64,000 nt of DNA, taken from NCBI RefSeq assembly GCF_000364225.2, contig NZ_AQFT02000001.1, positions 5,011,001-5,075,000 of the forward strand, written 5' to 3'. Source of the DNA: Eubacterium plexicaudatum ASF492 (GTDB taxonomy: Bacteria; Bacillota; Clostridia; Lachnospirales; Lachnospiraceae). The notes under the pieces are model-generated. The model saw only the letters and a program-made list of their open reading frames with translations. It ran no database searches and was not told the origin of the DNA. Made by a program: the position numbers and the translations under genes. This document shows positions 46,786-56,713 of the stretch, in pieces. The number at the start of each line of letters is the position of its first letter. Position 1 is the stretch's first letter.

Positions 46786-47100
46786 TCATCGTAATTTTTG
46801 ATTATTCCGGTTCTTTTTTCTCAGCAGGTCTATCAGTTGGGTTACGACAGCAATATCTTCTTCGGTCAGCTCCGATACGTCGAGCCGTCTTGCAGGGTCA
46901 ACGCCTAAAAGATAGTCTGTGCTTACGTGGAAGACGGATGCCAGTTTTATCAGCGCTACAGGAGAAGGACTGCGGTCCCGGAGTTCATAAAAAGATATGA
47001 TGGATTTAGACTTGCCAATCTGTTCTCCAAGCTGCTCCTGTGTCAAACCGGAACGTTTGCGGAGATCCTTTAAAATGTCGCCGAAATTTTTAGAATCCAC
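46786..47100 (-). CDS. XRE-family helix-turn-helix regulator
   Basis: This 104-residue protein contains a Cro/CI-type helix-turn-helix at about residues 8-62 (LRKRSGLTQEQLGEQIGKS, then SIISFYELRDRSPSPV and STDYLLGVDP). The short C-terminal tail is basic. It is divergent from the mgl operon by 351 bases. The target is unknown. Confidence 0.85.
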   Translation of the reverse strand: MDSKNFGDILKDLRKRSGLTQEQLGEQIGKSKSIISFYELRDRSPSPVALIKLASVFHVSTDYLLGVDPARRLDVSELTEEDIAVVTQLIDLLRKKNRNNQKLR

Positions 47101-47451
47101 TATTCGAACACCTCACTCCGATTTTAGTATACGTAATACAGGTACAAAAAGGTGTCGAAGATTATTGTTATATGTTAAAAAAGTGTCAAAATACCGGTCT
47201 TTTCTTTCCGGAAGGTTCTTTCTGTTAATCGCAAAAAATAGCAATCGCTGTTTTTTTTATCCCCAAATATACTATTTCATACATTTTCGGACAAAAACTG
47301 CAATGAAATTGTTTGATATATACAACGAAAATCATAAAAATTTCAATGATCACAGAAAAATATTCTATGTTTTCCTTTGAAAATATTCGTTATACTGTTC
47401 ACTATCAACAAGGGGATGCGCATAATGCGTTAGTATGGAAAGGAGATAAAT
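47101..47451. other. Divergent intergenic region between XRE gene and mglB
   Basis: No gene is present. Near the XRE start are a loose inverted repeat (TTCGAACACCT at 47103-47113 against AGGTGTCGAAG at 47150-47160) and GTATACGTAATAC at 47127-47139, candidate autoregulatory sites. Toward mglB the DNA is A+T-rich and ends with AAAGGAG and the mglB ATG. I see no certain catabolite-control site. Confidence 0.4.
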
Positions 47452-48807
47452 ATGAAAAGAAAATTAGTTTCAATGACATTGGCAGTGATGATGGGGCTTT
47501 CGCTTACTGCATGTGGTTCAGGTGGAGAAGACAAGCCTGCAACAGACGGAGCAAATACGGCAGCAGATGACGCAAATAGCGGTGCGGATGACGCAGCTGA
47601 TGATGGTGCGGCAGATGATGCGTCAACAGGCGGAGATTCCGCAGAAGTGGCAAATAAAGATAAGCCGCTCGTATGGTTTAACCGTCAGCCATCCAACAGT
47701 TCTACCGGAGAATTGGACATGGCAGCATTATCATTTAATGATAATACATACTATGTTGGATTCGATGCAAATCAGGGTGCGGAACTGCAGGGTACTATGG
47801 TTAAGGAATATATCGAAACAAATATTGACAAGATTGACCGTAATGGTGATGGTGTGATCGGTTATGTACTTGCAATCGGTGATATCGGACATAATGATTC
47901 CATTGCCCGTACAAGAGGTATTCGTAAGGCGCTTGGCACAGGTGTTGAAAAAGACGGTGATATTAACAGTGATCCGGTCGGCACAAATACGGACGGTTCC
48001 GCATCTGCAGTACAGGATGGTTCTATTGAAATAGGCGGAAAGACATATGTCGTGCGTGAGCTGGCTTCTCAGGAAATGAAAAACTCCGCAGGTGCAACAT
48101 GGGATGCTGCAACAGCCGGAAATGCAATCGGTACATGGTCTTCTTCCTTTGGTGATGAAATTGATGTAATTGCATCAAATAATGATGGTATGGGCATGTC
48201 TATGTTTAATGCCTGGTCCAAAGATAATGAAGTGCCTACATTTGGTTACGATGCAAACAGTGACGCGGTAGCAGCGATTGCAGAAGGATATGGCGGAACG
48301 ATCAGCCAGCATGCGGACGTACAGGCATATCTGACACTTCGTGTTCTGCGTAATGCACTTGACGGCGTAGATATTGACGCAGGTATTGGTACGGCAGATG
48401 AAGCAGGCAATGTACTGTCTGACGACGTATTTGTATACAATGAAGAGCAGCGTTCTTACTATGCGTTAAACGTAGCGGTTACTTCTGAAAATTATCAGGA
48501 TTTTACAGATTCCACAAAGATTTATGAACCGGTATCTAAGCAGCTGGATGCTACAAAGAGTCCTTCTAAGAAAGTATGGCTGAATATTTATAACGCTTCC
48601 GATAACTTCTTAAGCTCTACTTACCAGCCGCTGCTTCAGAACTATGATGATATTCTGAATCTGGAAGTTGATTACATCGGTGGTGACGGACAGACCGAGT
48701 CAAATATTACAAACCGTCTTGGAAATCCGGGTCAGTACGATGCATTTGCAATCAACATGGTAAAAACAGATAATGCAGCTTCTTATACGGCTTTACTGAA
48801 TCAGTAA
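47452..48807 (+). CDS. mglB: Galactose/glucose-type ABC transporter substrate-binding lipoprotein
   Basis: This 451-residue protein starts after AAAGGAG. It has a lipoprotein signal (LSLTACGS), an Ala/Asp-rich low-complexity linker (residues 25-65), and two periplasmic-binding lobes. MglB features: NRQPSNSSTG near the first strand, a calcium loop DRNGDGVIGY, and SNNDGMGMSMFNAW in the sugar cleft. It captures glucose, galactose or a galactoside outside the membrane. Its own hairpin lies after it, which probably raises its mRNA level over mglA and mglC. Confidence 0.9.
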   Translation: MKRKLVSMTLAVMMGLSLTACGSGGEDKPATDGANTAADDANSGADDAADDGAADDASTGGDSAEVANKDKPLVWFNRQPSNSSTGELDMAALSFNDNTYYVGFDANQGAELQGTMVKEYIETNIDKIDRNGDGVIGYVLAIGDIGHNDSIARTRGIRKALGTGVEKDGDINSDPVGTNTDGSASAVQDGSIEIGGKTYVVRELASQEMKNSAGATWDAATAGNAIGTWSSSFGDEIDVIASNNDGMGMSMFNAWSKDNEVPTFGYDANSDAVAAIAEGYGGTISQHADVQAYLTLRVLRNALDGVDIDAGIGTADEAGNVLSDDVFVYNEEQRSYYALNVAVTSENYQDFTDSTKIYEPVSKQLDATKSPSKKVWLNIYNASDNFLSSTYQPLLQNYDDILNLEVDYIGGDGQTESNITNRLGNPGQYDAFAINMVKTDNAASYTALLNQ

Positions 48808-48852
48808 TTTTGCGCAATCGTATTTAATATTTTGAAATAAGGACAGACAGTT

Positions 48853-48884
48853 GATTAGGGAGAAGAAATTCTCCCTAATCTTTT
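48853..48884 (+). terminator. mglB-mglA intercistronic hairpin (attenuator)
   Basis: GATTAGGGAGAA - GAAA - TTCTCCCTAATC is a perfect 12-base stem with a GNRA-type tetraloop, followed by TTTT. A second hairpin CGGCAACA/TGTTGCCG lies at 48893-48920. Stable hairpins here are known to protect binding-protein mRNA and limit downstream expression. Confidence 0.75.
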
Positions 48885-48943
48885 AGAACATACGGCAACA
48901 GTCAGATGGAATTGTTGCCGAATACATATACGGGGTAAAAAGT

Positions 48944-50452
48944 ATGGCAGATAAGAAAGATCAAATCGTCTTATCAATACGTGGCATGAGCAAGTCCTTT
49001 GGCCGGAACCGGGTTTTGGACCACATCAATCTGAATGTGAAGCGTGGATCGGTTATGGGGCTGATGGGCGAAAACGGCGCCGGGAAATCAACCATGATGA
49101 AGTGTCTGTTCGGTACGTATCAGAAAGACGAAGGAAATATTTTCCTAGATGGCAAGGAAGTAAGCTTTTCCGGACCAAAAGATGCACTGGAGAACGGTAT
49201 TGCAATGGTGCATCAGGAACTGAACCAGTGTCTGGAAAGAAATGTAATTGATAATCTGTTTCTTGGGCGGTATCCGGTCAATTCCATGGGTGTGGTAGAC
49301 GAAGGAAGAATGAAAAAGGAAGCTTCCGAACTTTTTCGAAAACTTGGAATGACGGTCAATCTGGCACAGCCGATGCGTAATATGTCCGTATCGCAGAGGC
49401 AGATGTGTGAGATTGCCAAAGCAATCTCTTATAATTCTAAAGTAATCGTTTTAGATGAGCCAACTTCCTCTCTGACGGTACAAGAGGTAGAAAAGCTGTT
49501 TGAAATGATGCGGATGTTAAAAGAGCAGGGAATTTCCCTGATTTATATTTCTCATAAAATGGATGAAATTTTTGAAATCTGTGATCAGATTTCGGTACTC
49601 AGAGACGGTAATCTGGTTATGACCAAGGACAGCAAAGATACCAATATGAATGAACTGATTGCAGCCATGGTTGGACGTTCTCTGGAAAACCGGTTTCCTC
49701 CGGTGGATAACAAGCCAAAAGATGTTATTTTATCCATTCAGCATCTGTCCACAAAGTTTGAACCGCATCTGCAGGATATTACCTTTGATGTAAAAGAAGG
49801 GGAGATATTTGGCCTGTATGGTCTGGTTGGAGCAGGCAGGACAGAGTTATTGGAAACGATTTTCGGTGTGCGCACGAGAGCGGCAGGACGTGTGTATTTT
49901 AATAATCGTTTGATGAATTTCAGCAATGCCAGAGAAGCAATGGATCATGGATTTGCAATGATTACGGAAGAGCGTAAGGCAAATGGTTTATTTTTGAAGG
50001 GGGACCTTACGTTTAACACGACGATTGCAAATCTGAATCAGTATAAATCCGGACTTGCACTTTCGGACTCTAAAATGATAAAGGCAACGGCAAAAGAAAT
50101 CAAAATTATGCATACAAAATGTATGGGACCGGAAGATATGATTTCAAGCCTTTCCGGTGGTAACCAGCAGAAAGTAATTATGGGGAAATGGCTGGAACGC
50201 AGTCCGCAGATTTTTATGATGGACGAACCAACCAGAGGAATCGACGTTGGTGCAAAGTATGAGATTTATGAACTGATTATTAATATGGCAAAGCAGGGAA
50301 AAACGATTATTGTTGTTTCTTCCGAAATGCCTGAAATACTCGGAATTACAAACCGCATCGGTGTCATGTCAAACGGACATCTTTCCGGTATTGTAAATAC
50401 AGAAGAGACCGATCAGGAAGAGCTTTTAAGGCTTAGTGCAAAATACCTATAA
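48944..50452 (+). CDS. mglA: Sugar ABC transporter ATP-binding protein, tandem domains
   Basis: This 502-residue protein has two ABC domains. The first has Walker A GENGAGKSTMMKCLFG and Walker B VIVLDEPTSSL. The second has a degenerate Walker A LVGAGRTELLETIFG, signature LSGGNQQKVIMGKW and Walker B IFMMDEPTRGIDVG. This layout is standard for monosaccharide importers of the MglA/RbsA type. The start is an ATG with only a weak GGGGT ribosome site. Confidence 0.92.
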   Translation: MADKKDQIVLSIRGMSKSFGRNRVLDHINLNVKRGSVMGLMGENGAGKSTMMKCLFGTYQKDEGNIFLDGKEVSFSGPKDALENGIAMVHQELNQCLERNVIDNLFLGRYPVNSMGVVDEGRMKKEASELFRKLGMTVNLAQPMRNMSVSQRQMCEIAKAISYNSKVIVLDEPTSSLTVQEVEKLFEMMRMLKEQGISLIYISHKMDEIFEICDQISVLRDGNLVMTKDSKDTNMNELIAAMVGRSLENRFPPVDNKPKDVILSIQHLSTKFEPHLQDITFDVKEGEIFGLYGLVGAGRTELLETIFGVRTRAAGRVYFNNRLMNFSNAREAMDHGFAMITEERKANGLFLKGDLTFNTTIANLNQYKSGLALSDSKMIKATAKEIKIMHTKCMGPEDMISSLSGGNQQKVIMGKWLERSPQIFMMDEPTRGIDVGAKYEIYELIINMAKQGKTIIVVSSEMPEILGITNRIGVMSNGHLSGIVNTEETDQEELLRLSAKYL

Positions 50453-50470
50453 AGAGGGAGATGAAAGCAT

Positions 50471-52125
50471 ATGGCAAGTGGAAACGGTAAGATTCTGACA
50501 GCTGAACAGGAAATGAAGCTGCGGCAGCCAATAGAAGATTATGTTGGCGGGATTCAGAAAAAAATAGACAGTCTCAGGGTAGATGGGACAGACAGGGTTC
50601 TCTCTCTTCAAAATCATATGGATCGAGTAAAGAGAGATCGTTCCCTTACAACACAGGAGAAGGAAGCCCAGACTGCGGCTGATCAGGCCGAACTGCAAAA
50701 AGCAAAGGCAGTAGAAGCAAAAAATAAAGATGAAATATCCAAATTAATTTCCGATGCGGAAGCATATCTGAAAGAGCATTTTGAAAAAGATTATTATCAG
50801 GCGGTAAAAGAAAGCTGCATTCAGGAGAAGGTAGCTGCAAAAGAAAAATATGACAAAAGGATTGCGCAGCTTGGACAGGAACATCAGGCTGCAATAGCAA
50901 AATTAACCGATCATCAGGAAATCAAAGATGAAAAGTATGTACAAAAAATCGTCTGTTTGATGCCAAAATGGAGCTGGAGAAAGATTTACAGCAGGTAAAA
51001 GACAGGAAACATGCGGCATTTGCGTATAAATATCATCTGATTGACCTGCTGCGTATGTCAAAATTTACATTCGCGGAAACAAATGCACAGGCATGGGAAA
51101 ACTACAAATATACGTTCAACCGCAGGACATTTTTACTGCAGAACGGCTTATATATTGCAATTGTATTAATCTTTATCGTGCTTTGTATTATTACACCGAT
51201 ACTGAAAAATACACCGCTGCTTACTTACAACAATGTGTTAAATATTTTACAGCAGGCATCTCCGCGTATGTTCCTTGCGCTTGGTGTTGCAGGTCTGATT
51301 CTTTTAACAGGTACGGACCTTTCAATCGGTCGTATGGTCGGCATGGGTATGACAACGGCGACGATTATTATGCATCAGGGAGTCAATACCGGTTTTGTAT
51401 TTGGCCATGCATTTGACTTTACGTCATTGCCGATTGGAGCAAGAGTTATATTGGCGCTTTTGGTTTGTGTGCTTTTATGTACATTTTTTACAGCGATTGC
51501 GGGATTTTTTACGGCTAAGTTTAAAATGCATCCGTTCATCTCTACAATGGCAAATATGCTCGTAATATTCGGATTGATTACGTATGCAACGAAAGGGGTA
51601 TCTTTTGGTGCGATCGAACCAACGATTCCGGCCATGATTATACCAAAAATCAATGGGTTCCCGACTATTATACTGTGGGCGGCAGCGGCAATCGTTATTG
51701 TCTGGTTTATCTGGAATAAAACGACGTTTGGAAAAAATCTGTATGCGGTCGGAGGAAACCCGGAAGCAGCATCCGTATCCGGTATTTCCGTATTCCGTGT
51801 AACGGTAGGCGCATTTGTGCTGGCAGGTATTCTGTATGGATTCGGCGCCTGGCTGGAATGTGCGAGAATGGTTGGTTCCGGTTCGGCAGCATATGGGCAG
51901 GGCTGGGAAATGGATGCAATTGCAGCCTGTGTAGTTGGAGGCGTATCCTTTACCGGTGGTATCGGCAAGATCTCAGGTGTTGTAGTCGGCGTATTTATTT
52001 TTACGGCACTTACATATTCTCTTACGATTCTTGGAATTGATACAAACCTGCAGTTCGTATTTTCCGGAATTATTATTCTTGTAGCAGTAACGCTTGACTG
52101 TCTGAAATATGTACAGAAAAAATAA
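50471..52125 (+). CDS. mglC: Sugar ABC permease with long coiled-coil N-terminal extension (apparent frameshift)
   Basis: The ATG follows AGAGGGAG. About 180 residues of charged coiled coil (KEAQTAADQAELQKAKAVEA and similar) precede the permease. The frame breaks in the A-run 50943-50948; one more A gives KYVQKNRLFDAKMELEKDLQ and continues the same coil into NLFTFAET-like segments and membrane helices. The permease core shows GVAGLILLTGTDLSIGRMVG and GGNPEAASVSGISV, usual for BPD_transp_2. Total about 551 residues against about 340 in E. coli MglC. A terminator follows. Confidence 0.87.
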
Positions 52126-52150
52126 AGAAAAGAATAGCGATAGAAATGAA

Positions 52151-52180
52151 AAGAGCCGCATCATATGTCGGCTCTTTTTT
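52151..52180 (+). terminator. Rho-independent terminator of the mgl operon
   Basis: GAGCCG / CGGCTC hairpin flanked by AAAA and TTTTTT. Confidence 0.85.
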
Positions 52181-52279
52181 CTGCCCGAAAAGCAGCAATA
52201 TTTACTTTTACTTTTCTATTGCCGTTTGCTATAATAATGTATACCGAATCGGACATATAGTTATAATGGAGATAAAGAT

Positions 52280-53893
52280 ATGGATAAATATACAATTCTT
52301 CTTGTTGATGATGAAGAAGAAGTGATACAGGCAATGATGAAAAAGATTGACTGGGACGGGCTTGGTTTTTCCGTGATCGGATATGCAGGCAATGGAGTAA
52401 AAGCGATTGAAATGGTAGAGGAGTATCAGCCGGATGTCATTATGACAGATATCAAAATGCCATATATGGATGGACTGGAGTTATCCAATCGTATCAAAAC
52501 GGAATTTCCGGCTGCCAAAATTCTGTTTTTCACCGGATTTGATGAGTTTGAGTATGCGAAAGAAGCGATTCATCTGGAAGTAGAGGAGTATATACTCAAA
52601 CCGATTAATTCCGCAGAGCTGACAGCGGTATTTACAAAGCTCAGGCAGAAGCTGGATCAGGAAATTAATGACAAACGGAATGTGGAAATACTGCAGAAAT
52701 ATTATATGGAGTCGCTGCCGCTAATTCAGGCCGATTTTTATGCTGCGCTGATCGAAGGGCGCATTCAGGAAGCAGAGATTCCGAAGTTTTTAACCGACTA
52801 CCAGCTTTCTTTTCCGGGGCCGTTTTTTAGTTGTCTGGTGATTCATACTTCTTCCTGTCAGGTGCCTGAGAATATGAATCCACTGCTTTTGTTCACATCT
52901 GTTCAGAAACAGGCAAAAGAACATCTGTCTGATCAATGGCAGGCAAAATGTTTTTCTTATTTAGGGAATACGATCTTAATCGCACAGCTGCAGACAGAAG
53001 CGGAAATTTCGGATTTGACAGATGCTTGCGACAGGTTTTGCAAGTATGCAAGACGTATGATAGGCGCCGTAGTAACAATAGGGATAGGACAGATATGTCA
53101 AAATATTCAGGAACTGTCACAGTCCTATCAAAGTGCAAGGGAAGCCGTGTCGTATCGGGGCATTTATGGCTCTTCCAGAGCGATTAATATGAAGGAGATG
53201 GAGATTCAGAAAATAACAGGAGCAGCGACGGCCAATGATACGGAGCTGTCCGGTCTGTTCAAAATGATTCGCTTCGGGTCGGAAGATGAGATAGTGGAAG
53301 CAGCTGATAAATATCTTGGACATGCATCTTTTTCAAATAAGTCACTGCAGCAATATCACATTGACATGATGGAGATGGTCAGTGCCTTGTATCGGTTTGC
53401 AGCAAATCACGATGTCCGAGTGGATGACTTTTCCGGAGACATTCGAAAGCTTTACAGCAGGCTTTTGGATATGGAACCGGATACGCTGCGTAAATGGCTG
53501 ATTGAAAGCTGTATGTTAATTCGAAAAACAATGATCAGTGCACGGAACAGCTCTACAAAATCGTTTGTTTCGAGAGCAAAAGAGTATGTACGCAATAATT
53601 ATGGGGATGAAGGGCTGTCTCTGGATTGTATCTGTGAGGATTTGGGTGTATCAAATTCTTATTTTTCCACGATATTTAAAAAAGAAACAGGAAATTCATT
53701 TATCAGCTATCTGACCGATTATCGTATGGACCAGGCAGCAAGCCTGTTAATAGAGACAAATGAGAAAAGTTATATGATAGCAAAAAAAGTTGGCTATACG
53801 GATCCCAATTATTTTAGTTATGTATTCAAAAGAAAGTTTGGCGTATCGCCTTCCAAGTACAGAACGGAGCACACGGAAAGTGAGAATGAATAA
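52280..53893 (+). CDS. YesN-type response regulator with AraC DNA-binding domain
   Basis: This 537-residue protein has an N-terminal receiver (acidic VDDEEE, phospho-acceptor in DVIMTDIKMPYMDG, Lys in YILKPIN), a long helical middle region, and a C-terminal AraC double helix-turn-helix (LDCICEDLGVSNSYFSTIFK and YTDPNYFSYVFKRKFGVSPS). With the kinase that follows it likely activates the mgl genes in response to sugar. The stop overlaps the kinase start. Confidence 0.9.
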   Translation: MDKYTILLVDDEEEVIQAMMKKIDWDGLGFSVIGYAGNGVKAIEMVEEYQPDVIMTDIKMPYMDGLELSNRIKTEFPAAKILFFTGFDEFEYAKEAIHLEVEEYILKPINSAELTAVFTKLRQKLDQEINDKRNVEILQKYYMESLPLIQADFYAALIEGRIQEAEIPKFLTDYQLSFPGPFFSCLVIHTSSCQVPENMNPLLLFTSVQKQAKEHLSDQWQAKCFSYLGNTILIAQLQTEAEISDLTDACDRFCKYARRMIGAVVTIGIGQICQNIQELSQSYQSAREAVSYRGIYGSSRAINMKEMEIQKITGAATANDTELSGLFKMIRFGSEDEIVEAADKYLGHASFSNKSLQQYHIDMMEMVSALYRFAANHDVRVDDFSGDIRKLYSRLLDMEPDTLRKWLIESCMLIRKTMISARNSSTKSFVSRAKEYVRNNYGDEGLSLDCICEDLGVSNSYFSTIFKKETGNSFISYLTDYRMDQAASLLIETNEKSYMIAKKVGYTDPNYFSYVFKRKFGVSPSKYRTEHTESENE

Positions 53894-55705
53894 ACCGCAA
53901 CAGATACAGTCAACGATTATGATTTCTTATTCTCTGATTTCCATTTTTATTATGCTGATTCTCGGAGCTGGCATGTATATTCGATTTTCAGCGGTATCCC
54001 GTAAAGAAGTGATACAGAGTACGCAAAAGCTAATGGAGCAGACAGGTGAAAATCTGGAAGATTATCTGGTAAGCATGCGGCAGATATCGGATGCGGTATA
54101 TTATAACGTGATCAAAGAACATGACCTGACCGGCCCCGAGAGTGGAATTCGCCAGGGCATGAACCTTTTGTACGAAGCAAATCGAACCCGTCTGCGCAGT
54201 ATTGCCATTTATAATAATTACGGCAGTCTGATGGCGGCGGAACCGGTCGCGCTGCAAAAGGAAGATCCAAATGTTACAAAACAGGAATGGTATAAAAAAG
54301 CCACAGGCGATACGGCGAATATGCATTTTTCCACACCGCACATACAAAACCTGTTTGATGACGGCACAAAACAATATTACTGGGTGATATCGTTAAGCCG
54401 CGTTGTGGAACTTACGGACCGTGGGGTTCCTTTAACAGGTGTGCTGCTTGTTGACATGGATTATGCCGGTATCGAACGAATGCTGAAAAAGATTAACGTG
54501 TCTAATAACGGACAATATTATTATTTGTGTGATGGCAGCGGACAGATTATCTATCATAAGAAACAGATGCAGATCAGACAGGGAATTGCCGCAGAAAACA
54601 GCGTGCAGGCCGCCACATACAAAGATGGGGTCTATGACGACTTTTTTGACGGAGAGCATCGAAAAGTCGTCGTCAATACGATCAGCTATACAGGCTGGAA
54701 GCTGGTAGGAATTATTCCCGATGCCGCATTCACACATGATATGTTTGACATTCAGTATTTTATCGTTATGTTAATTCTTTTGATGGCAATGATGCTGGCA
54801 GTGATTAATCGAATGATCTCGGTACGGATCTCCAGTCCGATTCTAAAGCTAAAAGATTCGGTAGTGGAATATGAAGCGGGAGAAAAGCCGGCGATCTATA
54901 TCGGAGGTTCACAGGAAATTCGACATCTCGGTTATTCTATCCAGCGTTCTTATGAACAGATTGATGCACTGATGCATAAAATTGTTTTGGAACAGAATGA
55001 AAGAAGAAAAAGTGAACTGGATGCACTGCAAAGTCAGATTAATCCACATTTTTTATACAATACACTGGATTCCATTACGTGGATGATTGAAGGCGAAAAA
55101 AATGACGATGCGGTCATTATGATTTCGGAACTTGCAAAGCTTTTTCGTATCAGTCTTTCCAAAGGACGAACAATTATCAGCATCAAAGACGAGATTCAGC
55201 ATGCAAAGAGTTATATGAACATTCAGAAAGTCCGTTATAAAATAAATTTTCCGTAGTATTTGAAGTGGATGCGGCTGTCGAAACCTGCTGTACGGTGAAG
55301 CTTGTGCTGCAGCCGATATTGGAAAATGCAATCAACTATGGAGTCAGCGCAATGGATGACTGCGGAGAAATCAAAGTGACCGGTAGACAGGAAAACGGCA
55401 TGGTTATTTTGTCCGTAACCGATAATGGCGTTGGAATGACCGGAGAAGAAGCTGAACTGATATTGACGGACAGCAGTCGTGTTCATAAGCATGGTTCCGG
55501 TGTTGGCCTGGTCAATGTAAATAACAGAATTCAGATTTTGTTTGGAAAAGAATATGGCCTTGTGATTGAAAGTGAGCCGGATGAGGGCACGAAAGTCTCT
55601 GTGCGCATTCCGATGGTGCCTTATACGGAAGAAAACAGAAAAAAACTTGAAGAAGGGCATGTATTCGGTCCGGAAGAAACGTCTGGCAGACACATACAGG
55701 ATTAG
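53886..55705 (+). CDS. YesM-type sensor histidine kinase (apparent frameshift)
   Basis: The ATG at 53886 overlaps the regulator stop. A membrane helix (about 14-34), an extracellular Cache-type sensor domain, a second helix (about 285-305), HAMP, and a His_kinase box (LDALQSQINPHFLYNTLDSI) are seen. The frame breaks at AAAA 55239-55242. One more A reads YKNKFSVVFEVDAAVETC and joins the HATPase part (LQPILENAINYGV, DNGVGM, GSGVGLVNVNNRI). About 606 residues, normal for the family. Confidence 0.88.
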
Positions 55706-55707
55706 AA

Positions 55708-56685
55708 ATGAAAAAGAAAAATAGTGGAAAGTGGTTTTATATATTTGAAGCGGTTTTAGCTGTTATGGTAGTAATGCTTGCTTTGATGATGCGGAGAAAA
55801 AACGGAGAAGAATTAAACAGAATCGCAGTGGTAATTCAAAATTCCGAAGATAAACAGTGGGCGGCATTCCGATATGGACTGAAAATGGCAGCCCAGGATC
55901 AGGGTGTCGAACTGGTCATTGCAAGCACTTCACAACAGCTGACGCAAGAGGAAGAAATCAGAACGATCTATCAGGAAATCGCACATGGAGCAAATGCGGT
56001 TATTGTTCAGCCGGTACCGGGTACCACTATTTGCAAAGAACTGAACAAAATCAGAAAAAAAGTGCCGGTTGTACTCGTAGCGACCCGCATGGCAGGGGAA
56101 CAGGACGATTCTGCCATTCCGACGGTGGAACCGGATCATAATGCGCTTGGCAGGACGCTGGCAGAAGAACTGCTAAAAGATTACAGCGGAAACCTGAAAG
56201 GCAAGACAATTGGCATGATAATGGAAAATGATCGGACGGAAGCTATGATAGAACGAAAAAAAGGATTTGTTGATACGATCAGCCATACGGGAGCAAAGGT
56301 AAGCTGGACGATATGCGGTTCTTTTGATGAAGACGGAAAAAACACGCTGAAAGATCAGCCGACGGTAGAGCTGGCAGTTGCTCTGGATGACCGCAGTCTG
56401 ACGGAAGCGGTAGAATGTGCAGAAGCCAATAATCTGCATGGAGCATTGGTGTACGGCATTGGAAACTCCATGGAAGCGGTGTATGGATTGGATACGGGAG
56501 CTGCGGAATGCCTGATTGTTCCTGATATGTATCATATGGGGTATCAAAGTCTGACGATGACGGCACAAAGTTTAAAACATTATTATTACAAAATGGAGCA
56601 TGAAACGGTCTCATTTGCAATCATGCATAGAGAAGATCTTTTTTCGGAAAAAAATCAGGAAATTATATTTACAATGAGTCAGTAA
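55708..56685 (+). CDS. Membrane-anchored periplasmic-binding-type sugar sensor protein
   Basis: This 325-residue protein starts 2 bases after the kinase stop. An N-terminal uncleaved-type helix (FYIFEAVLAVMVVMLALMM) is followed by a Peripl_BP_4 domain (IAVVIQNSEDKQWAAF, GANAVIVQPVPGTT). There is no lipobox. Its position directly behind YesM/YesN suggests a membrane-tethered sugar receptor that presents ligand to the kinase rather than a transport binding protein. Confidence 0.82.
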   Translation: MKKKNSGKWFYIFEAVLAVMVVMLALMMRRKNGEELNRIAVVIQNSEDKQWAAFRYGLKMAAQDQGVELVIASTSQQLTQEEEIRTIYQEIAHGANAVIVQPVPGTTICKELNKIRKKVPVVLVATRMAGEQDDSAIPTVEPDHNALGRTLAEELLKDYSGNLKGKTIGMIMENDRTEAMIERKKGFVDTISHTGAKVSWTICGSFDEDGKNTLKDQPTVELAVALDDRSLTEAVECAEANNLHGALVYGIGNSMEAVYGLDTGAAECLIVPDMYHMGYQSLTMTAQSLKHYYYKMEHETVSFAIMHREDLFSEKNQEIIFTMSQ

Positions 56686-56713
56686 AAAGATACGCTCTTG
56701 TTAAGGAGTGGAA

